Source of the DNA: Gnetum montanum
Taxonomy: Eukaryota; Streptophyta; Gnetopsida; Gnetales; Gnetaceae
Assembly: GCA_015680685.1 (NCBI GenBank)
Contig: MNCI01008645.1
Coordinates: forward strand, 1 to 64,000
Length of the DNA: 64,000 nucleotides
Direction of reading: 5' to 3'
Shown in pieces: positions 1 through 12,591 of the stretch. The notes under the pieces were generated by a model that was not told where the DNA came from, did no database searches, and saw nothing but the letters and a program-made list of their open reading frames with translations. Numbering within the stretch: the stretch's first letter is position 1; each line of letters starts with the position of its first letter. A program made the translations under genes and the position numbers.

Positions 1-585
1 TTCTATTTGCTTGATTGTAATGGTTTTGGCTGTGTTCATGTTGAGATCTTTGATTTTTCCCATGGTTTTGATTTCTACCCTTATTTCAACCCCACAGTGG
101 AGCTGTCTCTATACCTATGTTCATATTTGTCAGAACTAGACATTGAAGAGGAAGAGGAAGATGAGAAATTGGGAGGATTGCCATGGCTTTGATGGTGTTT
201 CCCATAGTCCCTTGGTTTATCTTTTATAGGTTTTGAGGAGGTCCTAGGCCTTGAGGCCTCCCCTAGTCTAGGACTTCATCTCCTCTAAGGTTGTCTATCT
301 TAGGTGAATGTAGTCCTTGAGTGTCATCAGGGTGGTCATGAACATATGAAACCCCTGCATGAGGTTGGTCACTCCAATTTTCATCAACATATATCTTGTT
401 AGTTCTTTAATGAATGTTCTCTCCATATGATGCATTATCACTTCCTTGTGAAAGAGACATTTTTGTTAATTAATGATGTGTGTGACTTAATATTTTTGAA
501 AAGATAAATTGTTAATGCATTTATAGTGACTGTGTATGATATAACTAATCTAGATAACTAGCACCATCCCTGGCAATGACACTAA
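1..585 (-). mobile_element. Internal start of an Athila-like element leaving the window (E0)
   Basis: This stretch lies on the internal side of LTR0 and begins, reading the minus strand, with a tRNA-Asp-like primer binding site, so it should be the leader and gag start of an element that continues left of position 1. I could not recognise gag residues in it: the minus-strand frames are short and broken, and the plus-strand open frame at 7-192 ends in an acidic run that looks fortuitous. Assignment rests on position next to LTR0 only. Confidence 0.45.
564..585 (-). promoter_or_regulatory. Primer binding site, tRNA-Asp type (LTR0)
   Basis: Read on the minus strand directly after LTR0 this gives TAGTGTCATTGCCAGGGA. 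It is a decayed match to the complement of the plant tRNA-Asp 3' end (TGGCGCCGTTGCCGGGGA), the primer used by Athila-group Ty3/gypsy elements. The same site occurs beside LTR1, LTR2 and the 5' LTR of element B. Confidence 0.6.
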
Positions 586-1497
586 TGATGAGTAGTGAGG
601 TACCCCTATGCCCAACCATATGAGTCACAAGTGTTCAGGCACGATCTAGTTGAATTTCACGGATGGAACTAGTTGTGGCATCTAGATCATTATGCCTTGA
701 TCATAGTTTGCTGTCTTCCCACTTGGACTAGTGGTAGCTTTGTCATGTATGGTTTAGTCCAGAGTGAGGCATATGGTTCTTGATGTTGTTTTAGCCTTAT
801 GCTACTCCTAACTATAATAAAGAAATCATTTGTTTAAACTAAGTAACAATGGAAAATAAAGTCTAAACTAGCTTATGGGTGATGTGTGTTCGTTCTTAGC
901 TTGTCGTACATGTCTTGAACCCACATATCCACTACTAGAATTACCAAGTGCTATGCAACTAGGAGAACTAAGTAATAACATTGCTGGGATTACCAGGAAA
1001 ATATGTGTTTACACTCGAAACTAGTCACACTCATTCCGCCAATTCATTAATATGCATAGAAACATGAATATTAACTAAGTACATGAAATGTAAATTGCAT
1101 GGAAAGTAAATTTAATCTAAGTCAAAGTGCTACAATGAATAAGAATCAATCTCGATCTTATTGTCATTTATGGAATGTGTCCAACTACATTGCCACTTGA
1201 ATAAGATGCCATAAAACTGACTCAAATCCACATTGCAAGCATTCATTGACTATTCTCTAAGATTATGGAATAAAACTACAACAGTTCAGCTACTCTATTG
1301 ACTAAAGAATTGCATAAACACACCTATGAGCATGTATTTATAAAGGAAAATAGACATTATGTCAATGGCACCACGTCGACGGGGCCTAGTTGATGCAATA
1401 GACTATGTCGATAGGGCCAAGATAATAGGGCTAAGATATTGAGGCTAACCAAAAATTGACTTTTTATTAGATATCCTAGCCAATTGATGATTCATCA
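586..1497 (-). repeat. LTR0, 912-bp long terminal repeat
   Basis: The plus strand starts TGATGAGTAG and ends GATTCATCA, giving the inverted TGATGA...TCATCA ends of this family. The first 80 bases align with the reverse complement of element B's LTR end (GGTACCCCTA, GCCCAACCATA blocks). Its U3 block near 1,370-1,440 contains GTCGACGGGGCC, as in element B, whereas LTR1 and LTR2 have a different U3 block. It joins gag-protease copy A sharply at 1,497/1,498, so it appears to be the 5' LTR of E0 inserted into copy A. Confidence 0.75.
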
Positions 1498-4400
1498 ATT
1501 AGTAAGTGGTTCAGATGTTTCCATGCATGTGTTAGATGTTTTTTGATTCTTAGTTAGTGGCTATAGGACATCTCTTTGTTTGGTGATGTTTTTTCTTTCT
1601 TTTGCACACACTTGTTTTTCACTATTGTTGTGGACTAATATGGTGACTGTGTATACATTCTGATCAATCGATCCATGATTGCACCCTTTACTTTTAGCAG
1701 TAATGCATGGAATTTGCTGTGTGTGTATGGCTCAATGCATGTCTTCCTTAGAGATCTAAATTGATAGATCCCTCATACTTAGCTTAGCATTGATTGTGCT
1801 AAGCCATGTCCTCCCCATGATTATTGGAAATTCCTTATTAGCATCTTTCACATTGATTACAAGAAAGTTTGCTAAATAGGACCACCCATTAATAGTGGTA
1901 ACTACATCATCTATCTGTCCCAAAGGAATGATGATAGACTGATGTGCAAGCTCCAACCTGATGTTGCACTCTTGTAATGGTGGTAGGTTCCATGCTTGGT
2001 ATGTTTTGTAGGAGATCAAATTCATCCTAGAACCTAAGTCTAACAAAGCTTTGCATGGTAGATTTCTAGCTACTTGTAGATAAATCAAAGGAATTCTTAG
2101 ATCAATTCTCTTCTTAGGGAGTGATCTTTTCTTGATCTAGTCTGTAACGATTTCAATGAGCATGACAATCTATATGTTTGGACTTGATGATGATAGAAGC
2201 TTGTTAGTATTAAGAGAATCTATGGGAGGGGAAGTTAGTCTCAATGAAGCTCTAATTGTACTAGTCTTTTTTGGACTTGTCCTAAAGAAAGGATGTTTTT
2301 TTGTTTTGCCCTTAGTGTTGTTGGTAAGATCCTCCAATTTTACATTCACTGCCCTTGTAGATCTCTTCTACTGTAGTTGTGATGGAAATTCTCCTTGCAT
2401 CGTGGGTGGTGGCACTAGTGGCAAAGGATTTGGATTGTGATTTGAAAAATTATCTACTTGTGGATGAACATACGAGTCTGAGTTGGTCCTTGGTAGCATC
2501 GATTAGTTGTATTTCGGGGGATAATATTATGAAGTTTGAATAGTTGCATTTGTTGGTGAGACTAGAAGTTGGACATAGTATCCATAGGGATCAAGTTGTT
2601 GATATGGATACTATTGGTGCTACAGTGGCATGGACCATAATTGAGGCTATTGCCACTTTTGATGGTATTGCTCTTGCAATTGCAGTAAGATAACACTAGG
2701 ATAATACATTAGTTGGAGATTCTATCTATAGTTTCCTTGAGGATAAGGTAATCATTTGGGCATCTATTTTTGAACAAATATTGAATTAAGTGCATATGCC
2801 CCTATCTCTTGTAAGTGTGCCATGATTGGACAACATCCAAATACACAGTGCAACCTTCCTTATTTGTGGAGCTTGTGTTTGAACACTCAGCCAATGAAGC
2901 AGCTTTGCCTTTTTGTCTAGGTTTTTTCTTCTTCTTTTTTTCTTTGCCTTTACCAAAGGCTTGCTGATTTCTTTCCTTCACTATAATTAATGCACTTGTA
3001 AATTTTTCATCAACAGAATCCCACATTTTCTCTACTTTTGTTGTGATATCCTTTACAAATCTTCGAATTAGTAAAGTCTTTTTTTGAATAGCCTGATATA
3101 AGGTTTCCTCCTCTTGTGTATCGTAGACTTGTGCATCTCTCTTTTAGATTGATGGATCTTTGTTGTAGTCTTCACTTGATTTCAGTTTTTGTAGTTCACC
3201 TTTCTCTTTTGCCACTTGATTGATTAGTGTTTGAATGTGATGGATGATCATTTCTGATAATCTCCCTTGGGCGTAAACCCCTTGAGTCTTTGTGGTTTTT
3301 CTTCGCAAAACATCTACAATGTGTCTAAGCTATTCCTTTGATGAAAATTCATAGTCTAGGCACCTATGTAGTACTGAATAGTATTTTTCCATTACCACAT
3401 CTAGGGTCTCATGAGTTTCTTGCTTCCATCCTTGGATTTTTTTTCTTAAGTTTGACACTCATAAATAGGTTTGGTATTTGTCATTAAAGAGTTTGAGCAT
3501 GGTACTCCAGTAGTTGATGGATTCAGGTTCCAGTGACCTATACCAACTCTCCACCTCCTTCACAAGTGTTCTACGAAATAGCTTGAACTTTTGTCAATTA
3601 CTCTCAGTGTTTTGGAGGGCACAAGCATCATGGACAGCTTGAAGGTGATGTTATGGATCAGTGTTATAGCCACCTTCAAATCTTGGAATATTGTTCATGT
3701 CTAGATGTTTGATTTGGCTATGCCTCACATGCTTGGTTGGTATTTGGATAGCTTCTTGGATGTTTATCATGTTTTGGGCTACCATAAGGAATTCATCATC
3801 ATGGTTGGATTCATATACTTTATTGTAGCAGTGACCCCTTTTGTGCTCATATCTCTCTTGATCCTCTCTTCTATCCCTTCATCTCCTTTATTCATGTTCT
3901 TCATCTTTTATATCAAAATGTCTTGAATATTGGTCAACATGACCATGAGTCCTCCTTCCTTCCCTATCATAGTCCTGGTACTTATGTCATCTTTTGTCAT
4001 AGTCCTCTAACAATCATGATGAGGCAGATGTGGTAGTAGAAGAATGATGCTAACTTGTTCTCCTTTCATGACTCTTATATGCTTCTTTGTAGGATTTATT
4101 AGGAAATCTTGGCCTTGATTCATGCTTATACCTTGAGTCAGTAGCCTCCTTCTTTTATGTCTCTGCTAGAGTGAAATGAAGTTGGGCTTTGACAGGTTCC
4201 TCAAGTCTAATGATAGGTGTTTTTGAAGGCTTCTCATGGTTTTGGTGGAGTTGTTTTGAAATGAATGTATCAACATCAAGTTCTTCCAAGACAATAGAAG
4301 TGTTGGCTTGCTTTCCTTTGTTGTGTACATGTTTAATCTTCATGGTAGCATCTCTTTTCATCAACTTCTTTATGGGTTCATAGGGTCTTATCATGTGTTG

Positions 4401-4691
4401 AGTCACATGATACCCTTACTGGATCTAGTCCAGATGTATTCCCCTTAAGGTAGTTTGAAGCATGTTAAGTGTTGCATGTTTTGGAGGTAGGACTATATTG
4501 CCTTACATGTCTCTTCACCTCATTTAATCGTCTTGATGGAAGATAAAAGTGAAGTCTAGATGGTAAGGATTAGTGTGAGCATAAGTGATTCTTATTTACA
4601 TTGACATCTCCCATTCCTCTTCATCAATGATTATGTCATTTCTTTTTCTTGTCTCCTTGGCAGGTGATGGTTGATCTTTGGTTGAAGCCAT
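1498..4691 (-). pseudogene. Athila-like gag-protease, copy A (broken)
   Basis: Retrotransposon capsid and aspartic protease pseudogene on the minus strand. The start at 4,691 (MASTKDQPSP...) is chosen because copy B has the same start at 25,128. Gag passes through a Lys-rich stretch near 2,900-2,960 and reaches a protease at 1,756-2,088. There the sequence reads ALLDLGSRMNLIS, where the family has D-S/T-G, followed by PIIMGRTWLS, the flap-side I-I-x-G block. Many stops and frameshifts break gag. No reverse transcriptase follows: about 260 bp downstream the sequence meets LTR0. The copy is clearly homologous throughout to copy B at 21.9-25.1 kb and more distantly to element B. Confidence 0.8.
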
Positions 4692-4808
4692 ATTATAGTT
4701 TTTAGATGCTATTTGTTAATTGTGCTTTGCTTATGGATGTAAGGTTTGACTTTGTGTTTTGGATACAACAAACTTTGAGAAATCAATTACTTAGCATACA
4801 TTGACTTG

Positions 4809-4826
4809 TTCCCAGCAACGACACCA
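4809..4826 (-). promoter_or_regulatory. Primer binding site, tRNA-Asp type (LTR1)
   Basis: The minus strand reads TGGTGTCGTTGCTGGGAA, beginning two bases inside LTR1's end. It differs from the tRNA-Asp complement at a few positions, all C/T or G/A changes. Confidence 0.75.
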
Positions 4827-4827
4827 A

Positions 4828-5762
4828 TGATAAGTAGTGGAGTAATGCAACATCCAACCATACAAGATATGAGTGTTCATACATAGGCTAGTTGAATTTC
4901 ATAGACAAGGCAATGTGATCATGCTAGTAATTGGTTAAAGTTCACTATCGTTGTTTTTCCATGTGAGTTAGTAAAGTTGATGTGTATGGTTTAACTCACT
5001 ATGAGGTGTATGATAATTGATGTTGTTTTGGCCATGTTTCTCCTAGTACACATAAAGTAAAGAAAATGGTTTCTAAGTTTAAGTAATATTAAATGAATCT
5101 AATCTAGCTTATTGTGATGGACATCCATTTCTAATTTTCTACACATGTCTTGGACTCATGCAATCATTACTGGAATTACCAAGGATTCTCCTATTGGGCG
5201 AACAAAGCGATAATACTACCAGGTTACCAAACTATCACACTTAACACTTGGAATCAGTTGTATCCATTTTGCTTAATAGTAGTAAGAGTAAAGTTCATGT
5301 AAATGTAAATAGTAACTAAGAAAGGAGTAATCAATAAGCTAAGTCAAAACAGTAAACATTATTCTAAGGAAACAATAAGCAATCTAAGTGATGTTGCAAT
5401 GATGTAAAGTAATCTCAATCTTTATTTCTAGTCATGAAACATGTCCAAGTACATTCCTCTCTAATAAAGACTTCATTCAATCACTTAACATCACACTTTG
5501 GCATACAATGCTAAGTGCAAAGTGCTAAAATTAAGAAAAGAATTAATAGAATTTGCTAAGTTGGAATAAAATTATTCTTGGACCATATGCTTAAGTGTTG
5601 TATTTATCAAATATGCAACATCCATGATATTGGATATGTGACATCGTAGCTTGTGCCCCAATATTGAGGAGCCGATATCGTGGCTCTAATATCAGATGTC
5701 TAAAATTGTAGTAAACTAAAAATTGATTTATCATACCCCCACGACTAATTGAAAACTCATCC
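4828..5762 (-). repeat. LTR1, about 935 bp
   Basis: Aligns along its length with LTR2 (25,265-26,190) and at both ends with LTR0 and the element B LTR. Its U3 holds a repeated GATATYG/CAATATT block at 5,620-5,700 in place of the GTCGACG block of element B. A TATA-like ATTTATC lies beside it near 5,600. LTR1 has a primer site and gag on its left and the 3' end of an accessory ORF on its right, so it sits between two internal regions. The right end (CTCATCC) is less certain. Confidence 0.75.
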
Positions 5763-7926
5763 TTGAGTTAAAACAAAATGAAGATGGAGTTCCTTATAAA
5801 ATTAGGAGGTAGATTTACATGACACTGACTACTATATACATGACTCTTTAATGCAGCAATGGTGTTTACAAAATAACACATAACATAAAAAGTTTAAGAA
5901 AAAAGAAAATACAAAATCTGGTGAAGCTCAATGTAGTTTAGGTAGTTCTTGATGACAGTGGCTCTTCTGTCAATTACTTCCCCTTGTCATCAGGCTTTTG
6001 AAATCTCTAATGGTTCTTGGATCATAAACTATCCATGTTGATGAACCAATGTTTGATAGAAATGGCACATCCCATGGGCATGGCAGTTATGGAAACATTT
6101 GATTTGCTTTGACATACGAAGCTATGAATTGCCTTCTCTCCTCTTCGAATGCTCTAGACTTCTCTCGCAATTCATGGTAGTCTGATAATTTTCTAGCCAA
6201 GTTTGTTGCTACATCTTTTTGCTCTTGGTAGCTAGCCTTTACTGCTTCCAGTTTAGAGTTTTCTACTTGGAGTTTCTTTAAAGCATCTTTTTAATGTACA
6301 AACTCTTTCTTCTAAAGTGCATATGTGGCTACACTTTACTGTGCCAGCTCATTTCTGGGCCTACTTGCTATTAACATGGCCAGGCTAGCATAATGAAGGT
6401 TAGCTAACCCCATGCACTCTTTGAGGTCCTCTATTTACAAGTCTTTGTTTTTTAGTTTCTCTTGGTGGACAAGGGCATAACTATTAAGGATGGATTGCGA
6501 GTGAGGATTTTGTGCTGAAATGGAGCTGATTCTAGCCTTTTCTATCTAGGTTTTTTTCTTGTTGATTTGCTTTACATGTTGACTTGATCACGGAAGTGTT
6601 CGTTAAGCCTCTTGTGTTTCTTTGCCTCGTTTTTCCTTGCATTGATTTCAATGGTTGATTTTTGTTAAATTGAGCATACCTCCTCCATAGAGAGGATTCT
6701 CTTTTCTCTTACGAGGTAGTTCATATCTTGGTTCACCCTCACCACCTATTTCCTTAACTAGTGGATGCTCTCCTCTAAGATGTTTTTCTACTTCTCTACA
6801 ATGGTAAGCCTCATGTTGTTAGCAACAAGTTGTTTATTTTCCTCATGTACTGCAGTAAGTGCCTTAACAGGTGCATATGTTTGTGCTTCAACCACAGAGA
6901 CATTCCATACTACTTTCTCCTTTTTAGTTGCTAGCTATTTATTTTACTTGATCAAATGGTTTATTTGCTTTATTTTGAAATATTCTATATGGTTAGGTGT
7001 AATAAAATTTATGGGATCTCTACGTTTAGCTCTTAGGGCTACGATCTCTTCTTGTAGTTTCAAAATTTCTACCTCTACATGCTTTGCCCTAGTCTCTACC
7101 ATGACTAGTTTTTCTTTGGTAGTGATAAGCTCAAATTCTACTACAGTGATAGCATTGGGAATGTCAAAAAGTGTTATCATGATTTCTCTAGTCTGTAGTA
7201 GTCTATCGAGCACATCATCATGATTAGTAGGAGTCATCAAGGTTCTGGCTAACATCTTAGCATCTCTGGTTCTAGTTAGATTCACTAGTGGTACAACATG
7301 TACATTGAAAGATACTTTGATTTGATTAGTGATCACCTCTATTGTTGTGGTGCATCTCAGTGTTACGTTACCACTATTGTGGCTCCTTCTCTGGTCCCTA
7401 GCACCACTTGGAATGATGCAGCATTCCTAGAGATCTATTGTGACCATTGTGCCTCTTCTCCTAACTATTATGAGATTTGTGCACTTGTTGGATCGGCTGA
7501 AATTGCAGACCAGAAAGCATTGTTGATAACTTTGTATAGATTGGCCTCCTCCCTTGTTCCCCAATTGACTATTTATGCAATTTGTTGTAGATGATTGATT
7601 GACAATCTGTAATCTTGTAGTGATGGCACTGGAACTTGTTGTTATTGTTCTTGCTATTGCTATTATTGTTTCTCTTATTCTTGTTCTTGTTCTATCTCCT
7701 CACCATAGTCTTTCTTTAGTGGTGTCGGTTTGAGCAACTTAGCATATGAAGCATTTTGGACCCTCCTAGAAACATCATTGATGTATCCTAGGATTTCAGT
7801 TCGCTTGCACAACTTTCTCATAAGGCAAGGACATGGAAGTGTTGGCTTCCCTACCTTTCTTTCTTCAAACCACCTTTGAATTTTCATAAAATAGAGTTGT
7901 GCAAGGTTGGCATTGTGTTTATCCAT
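5763..7926 (-). pseudogene. Accessory ORF, 3' half (element A', split by element B)
   Basis: C-terminal half of the accessory ORF of the minus-strand Athila-like element; the N-terminal half is at 18,904-19,600. Frames recognisable by comparison with element B and D include a stretch just left of 7,926 (LAQLYFMKIQRWFEE, then PCPCLMRKLCKR; B has PQLLFLEIKKRFAEN). Another, near 7,000-7,230, reads DDVLDRLLQTREIM...FDIP (B: EELLDQLVGIGQLLLDVFDLP). The rest is rich in Glu, Lys and Leu heptads, a likely coiled coil. Stops and frameshifts show it is dead. Function is unknown; position matches the env-like slot of Athila elements, but I see no signal peptide or membrane segment. Confidence 0.7.
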
Positions 7927-8095
7927 TGATGAAGTGTCATTGAGTCCTACATCGACAGGGCCGCGTATACGCGGCCGCGTTGACGTGGGCCCGTTGACGT
8001 AGCCTGTCTCGTTGACGTGGGCCCATCGACGTAGCTTGCTGCGTTGACGCAGGCTTGTCGACGTGGCCCCGTTTACGCAGCCGCCCATCTCGGCC

Positions 8096-8103
8096 TATAA
8101 ATA
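8096..8103 (+). promoter_or_regulatory. TATA box of the 5' LTR promoter
   Basis: TATAAATA directly follows the GC-rich U3 array and precedes AGAGGGCCTTC. The same box is at 18,126-18,133 in the 3' LTR. Transcription should start roughly 30 bases downstream. Confidence 0.7.
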
Positions 8104-8190
8104 AGAGGGCCTTCTGCCTCATCTAGGCATCTTTCAGTTAGTTGTAGCGAAGCTCTTGCAGTTTGTTCCCGCAGAAGATAGAATATTTTC

Positions 8191-9406
8191 CAAGTGCCCA
8201 CGGTAGGTGTAAGAAAAGTGATCAGCTCTTTATTTGAGCATTGATGTATCTAAGCCCATTAACGTGACGACAATAAAGACGAACTATTCAAGCATTCCTT
8301 GCAGCATTTGGACTTAGCTATTTTATGCATTCAGTAGTTTAATATATCTATGCTTTGCTAGTTACATGTTAATTACTTAAGTTTCTCGTTATTATTATTT
8401 TAAACACTATTGTTCATTCGTAGTCCATAAAGATCATAAGTATGACCATCTCGAACGTAAATCAAAGACTTGGTAAACCCAGTGACGCTTAACGTCTGGT
8501 AGCCCAGAAGTGTTAGGAGATGCTCAGAATGTGCTAAGAAGATGGGACCGGATACTTATCCTAGGAATAGTTAGAATACAAGTTAGGATAATTAGAGATT
8601 AGATAATAGTTTATTCCTTACCTTTCATACCTTAGATTAGCTGTCAAAAGATATGCGAAAAGCTATAAAAATCATTAGCCTTAGTCTCACTTAACCATTG
8701 TAAACGTAACATCACAAGTGAGATTAGGAAGACAATGACCATTCTAACCCAAAGTTCCACTGGTTAGAGTTTGGTGTATGTTAAGTACTTACAGTCTACG
8801 GCAAGTGCCCACAGTAGGTGTAAGAAAAGTGATCAGCTCTTTATTTGAGCATTGATGTATCTAAGCCCATTGACATGACGGCAATAAAGACGAACTATTC
8901 AAGCATTCCTTGCAGCATTTGGACTTAGCTATTTTATGCATTCAGTAGTTTAATATATCTATGCTTTGCTAGTTACATGTTAATTAATTAAGTTTCTCGT
9001 TATTATTATTTTAAACACTATTGTTCATTCATAGTCCGTAAAGATCATAAGTACGACCATCTCGAACGTAAATCAAAGACTTGGTAAACCCAGTGATGCT
9101 TAACATCTGGTAGTCCAGAAGTGTTAGGAGATGCTCAGAATGTGCTCAGAAGATGGGACCGGATACTTATCCTAGGAATAGTTAGAATACCAGTTAGGAT
9201 AATTAGATATTAGATAATAGTTTATTCCTTACCTTTCATACCTTAGATTAGCTGTCAAAAGATATGTGAAAAGCTATAAAAATCATTAGTCTCACTTAAC
9301 CATTGTAAATGGAACATCACAAGTGAGATTAGAAAGACAATGACCGTTCTAACCCAAAGTTCCACTGGTTAGAGTCTGGTGTATGTTAAGTACTTACAGT
9401 CTACGG
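8191..9406 (+). repeat. Tandem duplication inside the 5' LTR (2 x about 610 bp)
   Basis: Both units start CAAGTGCCCAC and end at CTACGG; offset 611 bp. They differ by scattered substitutions and a 6-base deletion in the second unit. The 3' LTR has a single unit (18,221-18,832), so the duplication most likely arose after integration. Confidence 0.88.
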
Positions 9407-9478
9407 AATTCGACTGGATCGCGTGTGAACGCTTGTGATTCATATGGTTGGGCGTAGGGGTACCTAGCCGCTCATCAT

Positions 9479-9496
9479 TGGCGCTGTTGCTGGGAA
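9479..9496 (+). promoter_or_regulatory. Primer binding site, tRNA-Asp type (element B)
   Basis: TGGCGCTGTTGCTGGGAA starts two bases after the LTR end. It matches 15 of 18 positions of the tRNA-Asp complement TGGCGCCGTTGCCGGGGA; the differences are two C-to-T and one G-to-A. Confidence 0.85.
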
Positions 9497-9645
9497 CTAT
9501 TAAGTCTTACATGTGTCATCTAACCTTAGTGAAATTATCATTCAAGTAATTGGAACGGACCCATGATAGAAATATTTACGCATGCTAGGTGGATTAAAAG
9601 TTAGTATTAAGGTACATCGATTACATGGACCATCTAACATCCATC

Positions 9646-11810
9646 ATGTCTTCTTACAGGAGGGAGATATCCATCCCATCGGTGGCACAAGAATGTCGGG
9701 TGATGTACAAGCATCCCGATGAGTACGTCCTTGATTTCACGTTCATCCTACTTTAGGTTGAGCACCTACGATGCTTGGACATGGAGGGCAATATTGTACA
9801 CCCTTTCGACCGATCGGCTCCTGTGATGCTATTTCACAATCTTGGAAAATTGGGCATCCAGCACCTTGGAGCAGAGTATGTTATGGAGGACCATGACTAC
9901 CGAGACTATCGTCCCAATGAGGCTCAACGAGCAAGAGATCAGCAGCAGGTAGACAGATATGAACAGTTGAAGGAGAAATAATTCAGTAACCCCTTATTTT
10001 TGCAAGGGTTGCCAGATGATGGGGATCCCATCTTTCATGACACCCATTCAACCGAACTTCCCCTGGGGCACTAGGTCCTCCAATCCATGATTCATTCCAA
10101 GCACCTAGGTGGCCAAGATTCTCAAGGGGATGAAGGGTCACACAGCAAGGATGAATAGGATGATCAAGATTGTCATCAGGGTAGAGGGAGAGATCGTTCT
10201 CCTTCTTCTCCATCGTCTCGCTCTCCTTCTCCTTCATCCAGCTCAGGCTCTGATCGTAACCGAGGTAGGAGGAAGCAAAAGGATGGGAGTAAAAAGGTTC
10301 AGAAGGACTAGAAGTAGAAAGAAGTGGAAACATGCGAACCATCGCATGATGCTCGCCAGGATGAAAGGAGGGGTAGCTGGAACCATCACAGACGTCATAG
10401 TCCCCAACAAGACTATGATTTAGATCAGCCATTGTTAGCTACTCAGAGCATGCTCTAGATTATAGAGGCAGTTCACATTCCGAGTAGGCACATAAAGGAT
10501 AGTCAGATCAAGCGAGTTAATATGAACAACATCCCCAGATTCGAATGGGGATACAACTGTGATCCGCAGACCCACCTGTAGGCGTTCCATGATGCTTGCA
10601 CCTTGCAAAACATTGATAATGATTGGCAATGGTTGAAGCTGTTCCCTCGCACACTCATCAAAGAAGCTGAAAGTTGGTATTGGTCCTTGGAGCCGGAATC
10701 AATTAGAAGATGGAGTGCGATGCTTGAAATATTTAATGACAAATATCAAACATACTCTAGAGTGGTGAATCTGAGATGACAGATCCAAGGTTGGAAACAA
10801 GTGAATCATGAACCCTTGGATGCCGCCATGAGCAGGTATTACTCACTGTTGCATCGGTGCCCTGGGCATGGTTACTCTCAGCGAGCACAGCTTCACCACA
10901 TTATTGATGGGCTCTATTTTGAAACACGAAAGACCCTAAGCGTGTACGCCAAGGGACGGTTGTTGGAGCTAAGGGTCCATCAGTTGCAACGCCTCATTGA
11001 CCAGGTGGCCAAGGAGGAAGGAGAACTCAGAAAAAAGGAGAGTGTAGAAGAATTCAACCGGGATCCTTCCCTCAGAAAAAGGGAAGTCTGTTTTCGTGAT
11101 GAGGAGGAAGAATCATCGTTGGAAGCAGCGGTAAATTGAAAGACTTTGCCATTACAAAAGTTCACATCTGAAATTTCGGAAAAGGTAGATAAGATGTGGG
11201 ACTCTTTGGATGAAAGGGTCCAAAGCATGTTGAAAATCGTAGAGGAGTCCAAAGCACAAGGTAATGACTGCGATCGGCGCAGGAAGAAAGAAGCGGAACG
11301 TGTTCTATATAAGGGAAAGGGCAAAGGTGCTGTAGCAGAGCAGGTTGTAGACTCTGACACCGAGGAGGAAGATGAATGTGGCATATGCCAATATGAACAT
11401 CCTAAGGGATGTTGTCCTGTGATGTCACATCTTCAAGAGTCTGGGGTGTACACATTGAACCCTCGCTTGGCACAAAGGCAAACACCCCGAAGGTTGCCTT
11501 ATCTACAAAGAAATTCTAGGCGATTCCACCAGTAGCAGCAAGGATACTATCCAAGTGGAGTGCCACTGCAACCGTATGAATACTTCCAATAGTGGCAACA
11601 CCTACAAACATGGGGGATGCCACCTCCAAGGCAACCAGCCAGATCCTTATGGGTACTATGTTCAGCAACCAATCTCTCCAAGGGACTCTTCTAGCCATGC
11701 AGCCTTTCAAAGTCATTACCACCCTCGAAGTATTTTCGACCTCAATCTCCATCACCCCAGGGGAAAAACCCACATTTCTTTTATCCTCCATCACCTTCTC
11801 CTATCACTCC
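9646..11810 (+). pseudogene. gag: Element B gag (capsid), interrupted
   Basis: Retrotransposon Gag. The chosen ATG (MSSYRREISIPS) is the first after the primer site and gives a frame that runs through the known segments. Order: N-terminal region to 9,981, a Ser/Arg-rich hinge near 10,190-10,300, then the conserved capsid core at about 10,440-11,000 (LQAFHDAC-type, AESWYWSLEP, LRCPGHGYSQR-like blocks). A Glu/Lys-rich segment with a DECGICQYEHPKGCC stretch near 11,370-11,415 follows; it resembles a Cys-rich nucleic-acid-binding motif but is not a standard CCHC knuckle. Then comes a Pro/Gln-rich linker. Stops are mostly TAG/TGA where homologues suggest Gln or Arg. Homologous gag is on the minus strand at 1.5-4.7 and 22-25 kb. 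Confidence 0.8.
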
Positions 11811-12184
11811 TCCACCATATCCCACTCAGCTGCCACCTGCACCTCTGATGCAGGGAGAGATACCGCCACAGCCACAACAAGGAAATGCTGCGAGGGCCAT
11901 CAACATCCAACTGGCTCCCTAGCTGAGTGGACTGGAAGCTAAGCCACGGAAACATCCCTTCTTCCAACCCAATCATGCATGCACACCCTTACCCCCACCA
12001 GTGGTTGGTGCCTTTGAACCTTCAAACGCCTCCACTATTCCACCGCCCAAGCAGCCTCCAAGCCAACAACAACAACACTCAAACGTCCAAACGGTCATGC
12101 TCACTCATGCCGTGACCGATTGGATAAAAGCAGGTCACCTTCCCTAGAAATTGACTGATCCGGGAAGTCCCCTCATCCATCTTT

Positions 12185-12591
12185 AGGTGGAAGGACATGA
12201 GCCCTGTCAAGCTCTTCTAGACTCAGGGTCAGGAGTCAATTTGATCTCTCATGACATGTACAAGCACTGGAACTTGCCCTCGCTAAAGAAGAGCAACATC
12301 AGGCTCGAATTGGTAGACTAGTTCATCATTGTTCCCTTGGGAGTGGCAGAGGACATTGTGACCACCATTAGCGGGTGGTCCTATCCTGCTGATTTCCTCA
12401 TCATCTATGTAGAGAATTGCAGGGGGAACTTCCCAATTATCATGGGAAGGGTCTGGCTAAGCATGGTGGATGCAAAATTAGGACTCCGAGATCTTTCCCT
12501 TGAAATATCAAAAGAAAATCCTTTTGGAAAGATCGAGAAGAAGAACATCCCATGCATCGCGTACAGTGACTCAGGGTGCAACTGTGTGTAA
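12185..12591 (+). pseudogene. pro: Element B aspartic protease
   Basis: Aspartic protease that would cleave Gag. The sequence reads CQALLDSGSGVNLIS, with the catalytic D-S-G intact, then an IRLELVD stretch and PIIMGRVWLSM in the usual C-terminal block. One in-frame TAG lies between the two blocks. It closely matches the proteases at 1,756-2,088 and about 22,220-22,560. No RT follows; after 12,591 a short Glu/Arg-containing frame runs to 12,873 and then a T-rich spacer begins. Confidence 0.8.

Larger units (their letters stand above)
7927..9477 (+). repeat. 5' LTR of element B with an internal tandem duplication
   Basis: Starts TGATGAAGTG, ends GCCGCTCATCA. U3 at 7,950-8,090 is a GC-rich array built from GTTGACGTGGGCCC, GTCGACGTGG and GTATACGCGGCCGCG words, followed by a TATA box. 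Bases 8,191-8,801 and 8,802-9,406 are tandem copies (611 and 605 bp) of a segment present once in the 3' LTR, which explains the 1,551-bp length against 915 bp. Confidence 0.88.

Noticed and set aside
6765-7223. Plus-strand open frame of about 150 codons with hydrophobic stretches
   Set aside because: It is the reverse complement of the Lys/Glu/Leu-rich accessory ORF of element A', which makes such frames look membrane-like.
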